Shown here in pieces: positions 7,932-19,754 of a stretch of 64,000 nt of DNA. The position numbers and the translations under genes were made by a program. Position 1 is the stretch's first letter, and each line of letters begins with the position of its first letter. Source of the DNA: Azotosporobacter soli (lineage in GTDB: Bacteria; Bacillota; Negativicutes; SG130). Where the stretch lies: the NCBI RefSeq assembly GCF_030542965.1, contig NZ_JAUAOA010000005.1, positions 1 through 64,000 of the forward strand, written 5' to 3'. The notes beneath the pieces are model-generated. The model did not search any database and had not been told where the DNA came from. It worked only from the letters and a program-made list of their open reading frames with translations.

Positions 7932-8492
7932 ATGAAAGTATTGCTGCATGTTTGCTGCGGCCCTTGCGCAATTTACCCGCTGGAATGGTTGCGCAGCGCC
8001 GGACATGAAGTGACCGGCGTATTTTACAACCCTAATATCCATCCGTTCAAGGAATTTGCCCGACGTTTTGAAACGGCTGTGCAGTGGGCCAAGGGAGTTG
8101 AACTTTCACTTATGTTAGATGATGCATATGGGTTGGAAGAATTTATCACGCTGGTCAAAGAGGATCTAAAAATGCCGAAACGTTGCGCCCATTGCTATCG
8201 GATTCGTTTGCGTAATGTGGCCCAGAAGGCGAAGACCGGCGGTTATGATGCATTTTCGACATCGCTATTGGTCAGTCCGTATCAACAGCATGAATTGATA
8301 CGTGAAATTGCCGAGGAAGTTGCGACGGAAACCGGCGTTGCTTTTTTATATCATGATTATCGCGAAGGCTGGAAACGCGGCGTCGAGCAGAGCCGCGAAC
8401 TGGAATTGTACCGTCAGCCGTACTGCGGTTGCATTTTCAGCGAACAGGATCGTTATTACAAAGGGGCCGGCCGGCTGTTGGCCCATGTTTGA
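7932..8492 (+). CDS. queH: Epoxyqueuosine reductase QueH
   Basis: The 186-residue protein belongs to the QueH (former DUF208) family, which carries out the final reduction of epoxyqueuosine to queuosine in tRNA and is unrelated to QueG. Visible metal-binding motifs are HVCCGPC (Cys8, Cys9, Cys12), RCAHC (Cys85, Cys88) and YCGC (Cys165, Cys167). ATG 7932 is preceded by AAGGAGGA. Its place beside queA and tgt supports a queuosine role. The next gene starts inside its last codons. Confidence 0.93.
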   Translation: MKVLLHVCCGPCAIYPLEWLRSAGHEVTGVFYNPNIHPFKEFARRFETAVQWAKGVELSLMLDDAYGLEEFITLVKEDLKMPKRCAHCYRIRLRNVAQKAKTGGYDAFSTSLLVSPYQQHELIREIAEEVATETGVAFLYHDYREGWKRGVEQSRELELYRQPYCGCIFSEQDRYYKGAGRLLAHV

Positions 8493-8703
8493 GTCGCCGG
8501 GAAAGACGCTGATCGTTATTGGCTTTGTTTGCTTGATTTTAGGGCTTCTTTTACAGTTCGGAGGTAAATGGATACCGTTTGGGCGACTGCCGGGCGATAT
8601 TTTACTGCAACGCGAAAGCGGTTCGTTTTATTTTCCGCTGACAAGCTGCATTATTGCCAGCGTGATTCTCAGCATCATTCTATTTTTTATAAATCGACGC
8701 TGA
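8485..8703 (+). CDS. DUF2905 small membrane protein
   Basis: The 72-residue protein has two predicted membrane helices (about 9-27 and 49-68) joined by the conserved loop GKWIPFGRLPGDI, the DUF2905 signature. Its function is unknown. The start ATG 8485 overlaps the end of queH by eight bases, so the two are probably translated together. Similar small proteins commonly sit near ruvAB/queA in Firmicutes. Confidence 0.85.
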   Translation: MFESPGKTLIVIGFVCLILGLLLQFGGKWIPFGRLPGDILLQRESGSFYFPLTSCIIASVILSIILFFINRR

Positions 8704-8719
8704 AAAGGGGCTGAAACGT

Positions 8720-9997
8720 GTGCGACTGATTTTACGCCGCTCTTTACGAATACTTTGCCTGACGATACTATGCGTTGCTACCCTTTTTATAACGCCGGCC
8801 GCTGCGGCCGAACAAATGATTCGTGTTGGTCTGGCTGCAGGTCAGAACAACGTGACATTCACGTCAGAAGGATCGTTGGAAGTGTTGGAGCAATTCACTG
8901 GCAAAACGGTTCTGAAATTGTCCGCGAATCAATCGCTAGCGGTTGCGTTTGATCCGAAAGGCCAGCTGCTTTTAAACGGCAAAGTGATTGAAACGACAGC
9001 TTTACGCCTACGTACCAATACAGAATCGATGATAGCGCTGAACCGTCAGCGCTACCGAGGTGAGATCGAACTCCTGCCAAAGAAAGGCGGACGCGTCTCA
9101 TTGACTATCGTCAATGTTCTGCCGATGGAGCAATATTTGTATGGAATCATAGCACGCGAAATATCGCCTGATTGGGCGCGTGAAGCAGTTAAGGCGCAGG
9201 CTGTTGCCGCGCGGACGTATGCGCTTTACAGCCTGAACAAGCATGGTAAAGATGGTTACGATGTTTGTTCAGGCACTGATTGTCAGGTATATGGAGGCCG
9301 TAATGCCGAATCGGCAAGCGGCAATGCCGCGGTAGATGCGACTCGAGGAGAAGTGATGCTGTATAATGGCCGGCCGATTGCCGCGTATTTTCACAGCAGC
9401 TCCGGCGGCTATACGGAAAGCAGCGACAATGTTTGGGGCGGCAATTCCCCCTACATTAAAGGCGTGCTTGATTTTGACCAAGAATCGCCATATTACAGCT
9501 GGGATAAACAAGTTTCCAGCAGCGTGCTAGAAGGGAAGCTCAAGAAAGCGGGCTATTCGATCGGACGTTTGAGTGGCATTGAATTATCGGTGTTGCCGGA
9601 CAAGCGTCCGCTCCCAGACCGTACATCGGCGGATCGGGCGCCGTCGGGCCGCGTAAAAGCATTGACTTTGATCAGTGAGAGCGGTCGCAAAGAAATCAGC
9701 GGTAATCAGCTGCGCAGCATTCTGGGCTTGAATAGCACGCTGTTTGACATTACAATAATAGAGACTCGCGGCAATGGAAAACCGGACGCTGCGGCTAAAG
9801 CGGGAGCGCTGCATCGTTTGACGCCCGGAGCGGAGCAGATGGTGCGGTTCAATGGCTACGGCTGGGGACACGGTTTGGGAATGTCGCAGTGGGGAGCCAA
9901 AGCAATGGCTGAAAAAGCGCCTTTAGGCGACGGCAAATATTATCAAACAATATTGCGCCATTACTATTCGGGAATTGAAATACGAAAAACATATTAA
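8720..9997 (+). CDS. SpoIID/LytB-domain protein (putative lytic transglycosylase)
   Basis: The 425-residue protein has a signal peptide (about 1-30, ending near AAAAEQ) and a SpoIID/LytB domain. Family motifs are present: [34 protein letters not shown] and [16 protein letters not shown]. SpoIID cleaves peptidoglycan during engulfment of the forespore, and LytB-type relatives modify amidases. In this position next to ruvAB/queA the gene is a known SpoIID-domain family member rather than spoIID proper, so the sporulation link is uncertain. The start is GTG 8720 with AAAAGGGG upstream. Confidence 0.88.
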   Translation: MRLILRRSLRILCLTILCVATLFITPAAAAEQMIRVGLAAGQNNVTFTSEGSLEVLEQFTGKTVLKLSANQSLAVAFDPKGQLLLNGKVIETTALRLRTNTESMIALNRQRYRGEIELLPKKGGRVSLTIVNVLPMEQYLYGIIAREISPDWAREAVKAQAVAARTYALYSLNKHGKDGYDVCSGTDCQVYGGRNAESASGNAAVDATRGEVMLYNGRPIAAYFHSSSGGYTESSDNVWGGNSPYIKGVLDFDQESPYYSWDKQVSSSVLEGKLKKAGYSIGRLSGIELSVLPDKRPLPDRTSADRAPSGRVKALTLISESGRKEISGNQLRSILGLNSTLFDITIIETRGNGKPDAAAKAGALHRLTPGAEQMVRFNGYGWGHGLGMSQWGAKAMAEKAPLGDGKYYQTILRHYYSGIEIRKTY

Positions 9998-10022
9998 GGG
10001 AAGAAAGGTTCTACAATTAGCC

Positions 10023-12196
<2,174 letters not shown>

Positions 12197-12254
12197 AGTG
12201 TGTGGAATATATTATAAATTGGAGTTTTATTTTAGCATGGGGAGGTGAATAGAT

Positions 12255-12551
12255 ATGGAAAATTTGATGTCACCGGAAAACATACAGGTATTGGCAGGGT
12301 ACGGCCCGATCATCCTAATGGCATTGGTCTTTTATTTTTTGCTTTGGAGACCACAAAAGAAACAGCAGCAGCAACGCAATGAAATGCTGGCCAGTCTAAA
12401 AAAAGGGGATCGTGTCATCACTACAGGAGGAATTTTCGGCACAATCAACGTAATCACACCGAAAACCATTACGCTAAAGATTGCCGAGAGAGTCGAAATC
12501 GAGGTGCTGCGCAGCGCCATTCATGGTCTGCAAAACGCTGATGAAAAATAA
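12255..12551 (+). CDS. yajC: Preprotein translocase accessory subunit YajC
   Basis: The 98-residue protein has one N-terminal membrane helix (about 15-32, YGPIILMALVFYFLLWRPQKK) followed by the conserved basic stretch and GDRVITTGGIFG. YajC associates with SecDF in the Sec translocon. GGGGAGGTGA lies upstream of ATG 12255. secD and secF come about 1.7 kb later, after three unrelated genes, so the common yajC-secD-secF order is interrupted here. Confidence 0.94.
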   Translation: MENLMSPENIQVLAGYGPIILMALVFYFLLWRPQKKQQQQRNEMLASLKKGDRVITTGGIFGTINVITPKTITLKIAERVEIEVLRSAIHGLQNADEK

Positions 12552-13146
12552 GTTTTCGCTTGATGAAAAATCACAGTTGCGTCGATGTTTGCTTTTGGAA
12601 CGAAAAGCGATGATTGCTATGGAGAAAGAAAAGGGCAGTGAAAAAATCAGCCAGCAGCTTGTCTCTTGGCCATTCTTTACACAGGCTAAGAGCCTGCTGC
12701 TGTATCTGGCAATGGATTCCGAACCGAGTATTGATGTGGTAATGCAAGCGGCTTTTGCACGGGGTAAACAGGTAGCTGTACCGCAAATACTGCCAGGGGA
12801 AGGTCTGATGACAGCTGTAAGCTGGCAGCCAACGCTGACGCTTGAGCAGGGACGTTTTGGAATCCGACAGGTTTTTGCTGCTGATCGTAAACCGGTTTCA
12901 GAGGCTGAAATTGATCTGGTTATAGTGCCCTGTTTGGCGTTGGATAGAAAAGGATATCGTCTCGGCATGGGCGGCGGTTACTACGACCGCTTTCTGCCAA
13001 AATTTCCTGGGACTGCGGTATTTGTAGGCGTTTGTTGGCAACGACAGTTGCAGACGGCATTGCCGGTGGAGGAACACGATCAGCGACTTCATTATGTCTT
13101 GACGGAAGAAGAATTTTTTAAGGTTGTTGTGCAAGATGGAAATTAA
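12541..13146 (+). CDS. fthC: 5-formyltetrahydrofolate cyclo-ligase
   Basis: The 201-residue protein converts 5-formyl-THF to 5,10-methenyl-THF with ATP. Family signatures are the N-terminal basic helix (KSQLRRCLLLERK) and GYRLGMGGGYYDRFL. Length is typical. The start at ATG 12541 lies inside the end of yajC (11-base overlap) and suits the family N-terminus; a longer upstream reading has no support. The next gene overlaps its 3' end. Confidence 0.9.
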   Translation: MKNKFSLDEKSQLRRCLLLERKAMIAMEKEKGSEKISQQLVSWPFFTQAKSLLLYLAMDSEPSIDVVMQAAFARGKQVAVPQILPGEGLMTAVSWQPTLTLEQGRFGIRQVFAADRKPVSEAEIDLVIVPCLALDRKGYRLGMGGGYYDRFLPKFPGTAVFVGVCWQRQLQTALPVEEHDQRLHYVLTEEEFFKVVVQDGN

Positions 13147-13843
13147 AATTGGCATAGCTAAAACCAATAAATACGCCGTAGCTATCAGCGGCGACAGTGT
13201 GGAAGTGACCGAGCGACCGCAAGGGGGCGTATCGGTGATCTTAGCGGACGGACAAGGGAGTGGGCGAAGCGCGCAACTGGCTAGCCGCATGGTTGTTGCC
13301 AAGGCGGCGGTCCTGATTGCCGAAGGCGTACGTGACGGCGCAGTAGCTAGGACAGTGCATGATTATCTGTATATGTTCAAAGATGGGAAAGTTTCGGCAA
13401 CCTTAACATTGATGAGTGTTGATTTGGATTCGCAAACGTTGGTGTTTTGCCGGAATTCTAATTGTCCGGTTATCATAAAACAGAATCACGGCATTGACGT
13501 ATACGATGAAGAGGTTGCCTCTATTGGCGTGCACAAAAGGATGAAGCCGTTAACTGTCCAATTGCCGCTCGAAGAAGGGCTCATCGCGGTCACTTATACG
13601 GATGGGATACAACATTCCGGGCGGCGGCGCGGCAATGAAATAACGCAAACGCAGCTCTTGAAACTGATTGAAAAAACGAAAGCGGAAGATGTGGATGCGT
13701 TAGCGCAAGCTATTCTTGACCAAGCATTGTTACTCGATCAGAATATGCCCGGTGATGATATGACGGTCGTTGTCGTTGGAATTTGCCAAAAAGAGCGGCA
13801 AGATTTATCGGTACGGCGCATGGTATTTTCATTGCCTTGCTAA
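13136..13843 (+). CDS. SpoIIE/PP2C-type serine phosphatase (stand-alone)
   Basis: This 235-residue protein is a single PP2C-like phosphatase domain with no attached sensor. Catalytic motifs are present: VILADGQGSG, VTYTDGIQHSG and GDDMTVVVVG. It resembles RsbX/SpoIIE-family enzymes that act on anti-anti-sigma-like proteins, but no such partner is encoded nearby. ATG 13136 overlaps fthC by 11 bases. It is the second PP2C gene in the window; the first belongs to the hydrogenase cassette. Confidence 0.82.
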   Translation: MEIKIGIAKTNKYAVAISGDSVEVTERPQGGVSVILADGQGSGRSAQLASRMVVAKAAVLIAEGVRDGAVARTVHDYLYMFKDGKVSATLTLMSVDLDSQTLVFCRNSNCPVIIKQNHGIDVYDEEVASIGVHKRMKPLTVQLPLEEGLIAVTYTDGIQHSGRRRGNEITQTQLLKLIEKTKAEDVDALAQAILDQALLLDQNMPGDDMTVVVVGICQKERQDLSVRRMVFSLPC

Positions 13844-13862
13844 AGGAGCGCAGGAATATGTT

Positions 13863-14231
13863 ATGAATATAGTCGTTGTTGGTGTATGTGCTTCAGGTAA
13901 GTCAACTTTAGTCAAAGCATTGAATGAGATTGGTTTTTCTGCTTATCACATCACGCAAGAACATTCGTGCATTCCACGCTTATGGCGCAAAAGAAATCCT
14001 GACCTGGTCATCTTTCTCAGTGCGTCGTTGGCTACGATACGTCAGCGCAGAAAGATAGCTTGGGGGGATGAAACGTTCCGCACCCAACAGATTAGGCTAG
14101 GCGATGCTAAACAATATGCCGACTTGGTAATCGAAACGGATCCATTATCGCCCGCTGAAGTATTGACGCATGTCCTATCATTTTTAAATAAGCATAATCG
14201 AAACGGAGGAGAAAAGTTTGAAGTGGAATAG
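13863..14231 (+). CDS. Small P-loop NTP-binding protein
   Basis: This 122-residue protein begins with a Walker A motif GVCASGKST (residues 7-15) and looks like a minimal nucleotide-kinase-like fold. A later region has DLVIFLSASLATIRQRR, reminiscent of the lid of small kinases. I do not recognise a defined family. AAAGGAG lies upstream of ATG 13863. It follows the PP2C phosphatase by 19 bases and overlaps secD by 14, so the pair is probably co-transcribed with secDF. Function is unknown. Confidence 0.65.
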   Translation: MNIVVVGVCASGKSTLVKALNEIGFSAYHITQEHSCIPRLWRKRNPDLVIFLSASLATIRQRRKIAWGDETFRTQQIRLGDAKQYADLVIETDPLSPAEVLTHVLSFLNKHNRNGGEKFEVE

Positions 14232-15426
14232 CTTATCCAAATTTATTCTGGCGGCTGTCGTAATTATTGGAATTTCGGCTTATTATATGCAGCCGTTGGC
14301 ATTATCCATCAAGCAGGGGCTTGATTTACAAGGTGGAACGCATGTTGTTCTCGAAGCGGTGGATACACCGGAAGCAAAAGTTAATGAAGATGCTGTCGCG
14401 CGGGTTGTAAAGATTATTGAACAGCGCGTTAATGAATTAGGTCTAACCGAACCGATTATTCAACGCCAAGGTGAACGCCGCATCATTGTCGAGTTGCCGG
14501 GAATCAAAGATCCTGAAAAAGCAATTGACATGTTGGGCAAAACAGCTATGTTGGAGTTTGCCGATGAAAAGGGTGCCATTGTTCTGACAGGTACTGATTT
14601 AAAGGATGCACGCGCGCAAATAGACTCTACTAAGAGCGGCAATGTGGTCGCGTTGGAGTTTTCTGATGAGGGAACCAAGAAATTTGCTGATTTGACTTTG
14701 AAAAATGTCGGCAAACATATCAGTATTTTGCTGGATAAAAAAATTCTGACCAGTCCGGTCGTAAATGAACCGATCACCGGCGGCAAAGCCGTAATCACCG
14801 GTAGCCGCACGTTGGACGAAGCGCAAAACTTGGCTATTCTGCTGCGTTCCGGCTCACTGCCGGTTAAAGTGGAGGTTATGGAAGTACGTACCGTAGGTCC
14901 TACATTGGGACAGGATTCGAAAGAGAAGAGTGAAAAAGCTTTTACGATTGGCATTGTTGCGATTGTCGTATTCATGCTGCTGTTTTACCGTATGTCCGGT
15001 ATTGTTGCCAATATTGCGTTGCTAGTCTACGTATTGTTACTGCTCCTTACCTTGAAAATGCTGCAGGCGACGATGACGTTGCCCGGAATTGCAGGCATCA
15101 TCTTGTCAATGGGGGTTGCCGTTGACGCTAATGTTCTAATCTTTGAAAGGTTCAAAGAAGAATACCGCAGCGGCAAGACACTTCGTGCAGCTGTCGATGC
15201 CGGTTTTTCTCGCGCTTTCAACACCATTCTTGACTCCAATGTGTCAATTATGATTACTGCGGCTGTATTGTTCCTTCTAGGAACGGGCCCAATCAGAGGA
15301 TTTGCTTTGACGTTAGGACTCGGCGTTATCTTGAGCATGTTTACAGCAATTACCGTTAGTCGATTCCTGCTTAAACTGCTGATGCGTTCGAACATTACCA
15401 ATAACGGCAAATTCTTTGGCGCGTAG
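14218..15426 (+). CDS. secD: Protein translocase subunit SecD
   Basis: The 402-residue protein has an N-terminal membrane helix, the GLDLQGGTHVVLEA motif, an extracytoplasmic P1-type domain, and a C-terminal block of five membrane helices that includes GVAVDANVLIFERFKEE. SecD and SecF use the proton or sodium gradient to pull exported proteins across the membrane. TTG 14218 is the start, seven bases after GGAGGA; no ATG fits. It is the short form usual in Firmicutes. Confidence 0.95.
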   Translation: MKWNSLSKFILAAVVIIGISAYYMQPLALSIKQGLDLQGGTHVVLEAVDTPEAKVNEDAVARVVKIIEQRVNELGLTEPIIQRQGERRIIVELPGIKDPEKAIDMLGKTAMLEFADEKGAIVLTGTDLKDARAQIDSTKSGNVVALEFSDEGTKKFADLTLKNVGKHISILLDKKILTSPVVNEPITGGKAVITGSRTLDEAQNLAILLRSGSLPVKVEVMEVRTVGPTLGQDSKEKSEKAFTIGIVAIVVFMLLFYRMSGIVANIALLVYVLLLLLTLKMLQATMTLPGIAGIILSMGVAVDANVLIFERFKEEYRSGKTLRAAVDAGFSRAFNTILDSNVSIMITAAVLFLLGTGPIRGFALTLGLGVILSMFTAITVSRFLLKLLMRSNITNNGKFFGA

Positions 15427-15438
15427 GGGGAGATTGAA

Positions 15439-16338
15439 ATGAAATTTGATATTATAGGAAAACGCTACTGGTGGTTTTTACTTTCGGCGCTGATTGTTAT
15501 CCCGGGCCTGATTTCTATTTTTACGCAAGGATTCAATCTGGGCATCGATTTTACTGGCGGCACAATCATTGATTTGAAATTTGCTCGTCCGGTTACGGTT
15601 GCTGAAGTTCGAACTGTTTTGACGGAATACGAAATGGGAAATAGTACGATTCAACTTGCAGCCACGGATAATGCGGAAGCGGCGCAAAATGTTTTTATTC
15701 GTACGCATGTGCTTTCCAATGCAGAAAGCCAGACGCTGTTTGCCGGCATGGAAAAGAAATTAGGCAAGTTTGATGTACAGCGCAGCGAAAAAGTCGGCGC
15801 CGTAATTGGTTCAGAACTGACGAAACAGGCCGTTTTAAATCTGTCAATCGTCTGTTTGTTGCTAATTGCCTATATTTCATACCGATTTGAACATCAAATT
15901 GCAATTTCGGCCATTTTGGCGATTCTGCATGATGTTCTGGTTGTATTGGGGATTTTTTCGCTGTTGCATAAAGAACTCGACGCTTCTTTTGTTGCGGCAA
16001 TCCTGACGATCATCGGTTATTCAATGAATGAAGCGATCGTAGTCTTTGACCGAATCCGAGAAAATTTAAGAACGCATCGTAAGACAGAACCGTTTGCCGA
16101 TCTCGTTAACCGCAGTATTGCGCAAACCTATACCCGTTCGATTTATACGTTGCTGACAGTCTTGTTTGCATGCCTGTCGTTGCATTTTTTTGGCGGCGAA
16201 ACGACAAAGAACTTTTCGTTGGCAATGATTATCGGTTTTGTTAGCGGCGCTTACTCTGCCATTTTTAATGCCAGCCCGATCTGGGTGACATGGCGTGAAT
16301 ACAGCGAGAAAAAGCGACTTGCAGCGAGACAAGGCTAA
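15439..16338 (+). CDS. secF: Protein translocase subunit SecF
   Basis: The 299-residue protein has the SecF start FDIIGKRYWWFLLSALIVIPG, the motif GIDFTGGTIIDLKF, and the C-terminal membrane block with GYSMNEAIVVFDRIREN. GGGGGAGA precedes ATG 15439. It starts 12 bases after secD and forms the SecDF complex with it. A strong terminator follows. Confidence 0.96.
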   Translation: MKFDIIGKRYWWFLLSALIVIPGLISIFTQGFNLGIDFTGGTIIDLKFARPVTVAEVRTVLTEYEMGNSTIQLAATDNAEAAQNVFIRTHVLSNAESQTLFAGMEKKLGKFDVQRSEKVGAVIGSELTKQAVLNLSIVCLLLIAYISYRFEHQIAISAILAILHDVLVVLGIFSLLHKELDASFVAAILTIIGYSMNEAIVVFDRIRENLRTHRKTEPFADLVNRSIAQTYTRSIYTLLTVLFACLSLHFFGGETTKNFSLAMIIGFVSGAYSAIFNASPIWVTWREYSEKKRLAARQG

Positions 16339-16348
16339 TTAGTTCAGA

Positions 16349-16378
16349 AAAGAGGCCGGTATGCCGGCCTCTTTTTTT
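16349..16378 (+). terminator. Rho-independent terminator after secF
   Basis: The stem AAAGAGGCCGG/CCGGCCTCTTT with loop TATG is followed by a run of T. It closes the secDF transcription unit. Confidence 0.9.
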
Positions 16379-16518
16379 GAGTGTAAAAACAGATTTACCA
16401 ATATAGCCATTTTGTAAATAAATACTATATGCCGGTTGGCAGGATTTATCCGGGAAAACCAGAACAATATCTGTAGTGTTCTTATCAAGCAAAATATAAA
16501 GGTGGAGTGTTTAACATT

Positions 16519-17034
16519 ATGATGAAATTTAAAGACAAAATTCGCGTAGTTATGGATTTCCCTGAAAAAGGAATCCGTTTCAAAGATATCACAACCTTGT
16601 TGAAAGACGGCACGATGTTTCATGATGCGATTGACGAAATGGCTAAACCTTTTCATGAAAAAAATATTGATCTGGTTGTTGGCCCAGAAGCGCGTGGTTT
16701 TGTCATCGGCACACCGGTGGCTTACGCCTTGAAAGCCGGTTTCATCCCCGTGCGTAAACCGGGCAAACTACCGGCAGAAACGTTACATTACGAATATAGC
16801 CTTGAATACGGCAAAGATGCGCTAGAAGTCCATAAGGACGCTATTGAACCGGGGCAGCGAGTCTTGATTGTCGACGATCTACTCGCTACCGGCGGTACAA
16901 TGAAAGCAACCGTTGCAATGGTCGAACAGTTAGGCGGCATTGTTGTCGGACTGGCTTTTCTTATTGAATTAGAATATCTAAACGGCCGTAAGGCGTTGCA
17001 AAATTATCCGATTTTTTCTTTGCTGAAGTATTAA
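16519..17034 (+). CDS. apt: Adenine phosphoribosyltransferase
   Basis: The 171-residue protein salvages adenine to AMP with PRPP. It has the family start [25 protein letters not shown], the [17 protein letters not shown] segment, and the PRPP-binding motif [15 protein letters not shown] chose ATG 16519, which gives the usual length; GTG 16507 and ATG 16522 are possible. It lies directly upstream of relA, an arrangement common in Firmicutes. Confidence 0.95.
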   Translation: MMKFKDKIRVVMDFPEKGIRFKDITTLLKDGTMFHDAIDEMAKPFHEKNIDLVVGPEARGFVIGTPVAYALKAGFIPVRKPGKLPAETLHYEYSLEYGKDALEVHKDAIEPGQRVLIVDDLLATGGTMKATVAMVEQLGGIVVGLAFLIELEYLNGRKALQNYPIFSLLKY

Positions 17035-17072
17035 ACAGAGGATGCAATGGATGTTGTTGTGGGGTGTTCTTA

Positions 17073-19277
17073 ATGCAAGTTGACGCAGACGTTAAAATTG
17101 AAGATATCGTCAAACAAATTCAAACTTATCAGCCCGACGCACCAATTGATTTGGTGCGTCAGGCCTTTTCCTATTCCCGCGCTGCTCACACCGGACAAAC
17201 ACGAGCTTCCGGTGAAGAATACATTTTTCATCCATTGGGTGTGGCTAAAATCTTGGCCGAACTTCAGATCGACGCAATGACAATCAGTGCGTCACTATTG
17301 CATGACGTGGTAGAAGATACCGTGGTTAGCCTTGATGACTTAGAAAAAATATTCGGCAAGGAAATTGCCATGTTAGTCGATGGGGTTACAAAATTAAATC
17401 GCATCGAATACAAATCAAAAGAAGAACAGCAATTGGAAAATTATCGCAAAATGTTCTTGGCTATGGCCAAGGATATCCGCGTCGTTTTGATTAAGTTGGC
17501 TGATCGTCTGCATAACATGCGCACGTTAAAGCATGTTCCGGAACATAAACAACGCCGTATCGCCAGTGAAACGCTTGAGATATTTGCGCCGCTTGCACAT
17601 CGTCTTGGGATGTCGACCGTAAAATGGGAGTTGGAAGATTTAGCTTTTCGTTATCTTGAACCGGAAAAATATTATGAATTAGTCGAAAAGGTCAAGCAAA
17701 AACGTCGTGAAAGGGAGCAAATGATTACCGAAGCGGTGCGGATCCTTTCGGAACGACTGGCAGAAGTCGGAATTCAGGCTGAGATTCAAGGCCGACCAAA
17801 ACATTTTTACAGTATTTATAAAAAGATGATCAAAGGAAATAAAGACCTCAGTGAAATTTATGATTTGTCCGCAATTCGCATTATGGTTGAAAATGTGAAG
17901 GACTGTTATGGCGCGCTGGGGATGGTTCATACATTGTGGAAACCTTTGCCGCTTAGGTTTAAAGATTATATTGCCATGCCAAAGTCAAATCTTTATCAAT
18001 CGTTGCACACTACTGTAATCGGAGTTGAAGGTCAACCCCTTGAAATCCAGATCCGTACGGCGGAAATGCATCGCATTGCCGAATGCGGCATCGCGGCGCA
18101 TTGGCGCTACAAAGAAGGCGGCAAAGGCGGCAGCAAAGATTTTGACCAAAAATTGTCTTGGCTGCGTCAACTTTTAGAATGGCAACAGGATTTGCGTGAT
18201 CCGCGTGAATTCATGGAAACCGTCAAACTGGATGTCTTTGCAGATGAAGTGTTCGTCTTTACGCCACGCGGCGACGTAGTTGATTTGCCCGCTGGATCTG
18301 TTCCGATCGATTTTGCGTATCGAATTCATACCGACGTCGGCCACCGTTGCATCGGGGCGAGAATTAACGGTAAGATGGTTCCGCTTGAACACAAGCTGAC
18401 TAATGGCGACATCGTTGAAATTATCACGACGAAACATGGCAATGGGCCCAGTCGAGACTGGCTCAATATAGCCGGTTCTTCCGACACGCGCAATAAGATT
18501 CGTCAATGGTTCAAAAAAGAAAAACGCGATGAAAATATACTCAAAGGACGCGAAGGTCTTGAAAGAGAAAGTAAGAAGCTCGGTTATGACCTAAAGGAAC
18601 TCCTTAAGAGCGACCGATTGATGGAAGTAGCGAAAAAATTCAATATTGCCAGCAACGAAGACTTACTCGCTGCGATTGGTTATGGCGGCGTTGCTCCACA
18701 CGGTGTTCTTACGAAACTGGTCGAGTCTTATAAGAAAGATCATCATCAGACTGCCGATAAGCCGACCGTGTCGCAGCTTTTATCGCAATTGAAACCGCGT
18801 GGTACGCGCGTCAAAGGGAATAACGGTATTTTGGTCGAAGGCGAAGCCGGTTTGATGGTTCGCCTGGCTCGATGCTGTAATCCGTTGCCGGGAGATATCA
18901 TTGTTGGTTATATTACCCGTGGGCGCGGAGTCTCAGTGCATCGGGCGGATTGTCCCAATCTGGCTGTAAATCCGGAAGAGTATGAACGTATGATCCAGGT
19001 TTCCTGGGACGGTGCTGGTGATAATTTGTACCGCGTAACGATGGAAATTACGGCACTTGATCGAACAAATCTAGTCACCGATGTGATGGCAATCCTATCG
19101 GAAACAAAAACAAAAATTTATTCAATCAATGCTCAGTTGATGAAAGACAGTAAAGCCATCATCAGCATTACTGTAGAAATCGGCGATTTAAGTCATTTGG
19201 AAAATGTTATGACCAAAATTCGTCGCGTCAAGGATGTTTACACTGTTTATCGAGCAAATCCAATGTCAGGAGCTTGA
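17073..19277 (+). CDS. relA: Bifunctional (p)ppGpp synthetase/hydrolase
   Basis: The 734-residue RSH protein makes and degrades the alarmone (p)ppGpp. Visible parts are the HD hydrolase domain (FHPLGVAKIL, SLLHDVVEDT, about 45-150), the synthetase domain (GRPKHFYSIYKKM, RFKDYIAMPKSN), the TGS domain (VFVFTPRGDVVDLPAGSVPIDFAYRIHT), the C-terminal zinc-finger region (ARCCNPLPGD) and an ACT domain at the end. The hydrolase residues look intact, so it should be bifunctional. ATG 17073 fits; GTG 17064 is an alternative. dtd starts five bases after. Confidence 0.95.
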   Translation: MQVDADVKIEDIVKQIQTYQPDAPIDLVRQAFSYSRAAHTGQTRASGEEYIFHPLGVAKILAELQIDAMTISASLLHDVVEDTVVSLDDLEKIFGKEIAMLVDGVTKLNRIEYKSKEEQQLENYRKMFLAMAKDIRVVLIKLADRLHNMRTLKHVPEHKQRRIASETLEIFAPLAHRLGMSTVKWELEDLAFRYLEPEKYYELVEKVKQKRREREQMITEAVRILSERLAEVGIQAEIQGRPKHFYSIYKKMIKGNKDLSEIYDLSAIRIMVENVKDCYGALGMVHTLWKPLPLRFKDYIAMPKSNLYQSLHTTVIGVEGQPLEIQIRTAEMHRIAECGIAAHWRYKEGGKGGSKDFDQKLSWLRQLLEWQQDLRDPREFMETVKLDVFADEVFVFTPRGDVVDLPAGSVPIDFAYRIHTDVGHRCIGARINGKMVPLEHKLTNGDIVEIITTKHGNGPSRDWLNIAGSSDTRNKIRQWFKKEKRDENILKGREGLERESKKLGYDLKELLKSDRLMEVAKKFNIASNEDLLAAIGYGGVAPHGVLTKLVESYKKDHHQTADKPTVSQLLSQLKPRGTRVKGNNGILVEGEAGLMVRLARCCNPLPGDIIVGYITRGRGVSVHRADCPNLAVNPEEYERMIQVSWDGAGDNLYRVTMEITALDRTNLVTDVMAILSETKTKIYSINAQLMKDSKAIISITVEIGDLSHLENVMTKIRRVKDVYTVYRANPMSGA

Positions 19278-19281
19278 AAAA

Positions 19282-19731
19282 ATGCGTGCAGTAGTTCAAC
19301 GCACCACGTCATCTAGCGTCTGGGTAGAAGGCCAATGCATTTCAGAAATCAAAGAGGGGCTAACTGTGTTGCTCGGTGTATCCAGGGGCGACACAGAGGC
19401 CGACGCGCTTTATTTGGCTGATAAAATTACACAGCTACGTATTTTTAGCGATACCGCTGGCAAAATGAATCGGTCTATTTTAGATGAAAGCGGCGAATTA
19501 CTCGTAATATCGCAATTCACGCTATTGGCTGATTGTCGCAAGGGCCGTCGTCCTAGCTTTGATCAGTCTGCACCGCCGCAAGAAGCGGTGGCTCTCTATG
19601 ATTTTTTTGTTTCAGCTTGTCGTGAGCGCGGTTTGACTGTTAAAACTGGAAAATTTCAAGCTGAAATGCTCATACGTCTTGAGAATCATGGCCCGGTCAC
19701 AATATTACTGGATAGTTCTCGCTTATTCTAA
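19282..19731 (+). CDS. dtd: D-aminoacyl-tRNA deacylase
   Basis: The 149-residue protein removes D-amino acids from mischarged tRNA. The start MRAVVQRT and the active-site motifs SQFTLLAD and GPVTI (Gly-cisPro) are present. The commonly seen NDGPVT reads NHGPVT here, a small change. relA-dtd adjacency is usual in Firmicutes. The next gene follows 23 bases later. Confidence 0.95.
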   Translation: MRAVVQRTTSSSVWVEGQCISEIKEGLTVLLGVSRGDTEADALYLADKITQLRIFSDTAGKMNRSILDESGELLVISQFTLLADCRKGRRPSFDQSAPPQEAVALYDFFVSACRERGLTVKTGKFQAEMLIRLENHGPVTILLDSSRLF

Positions 19732-19754
19732 CAAAACATGTAAGGAGAAATCAT

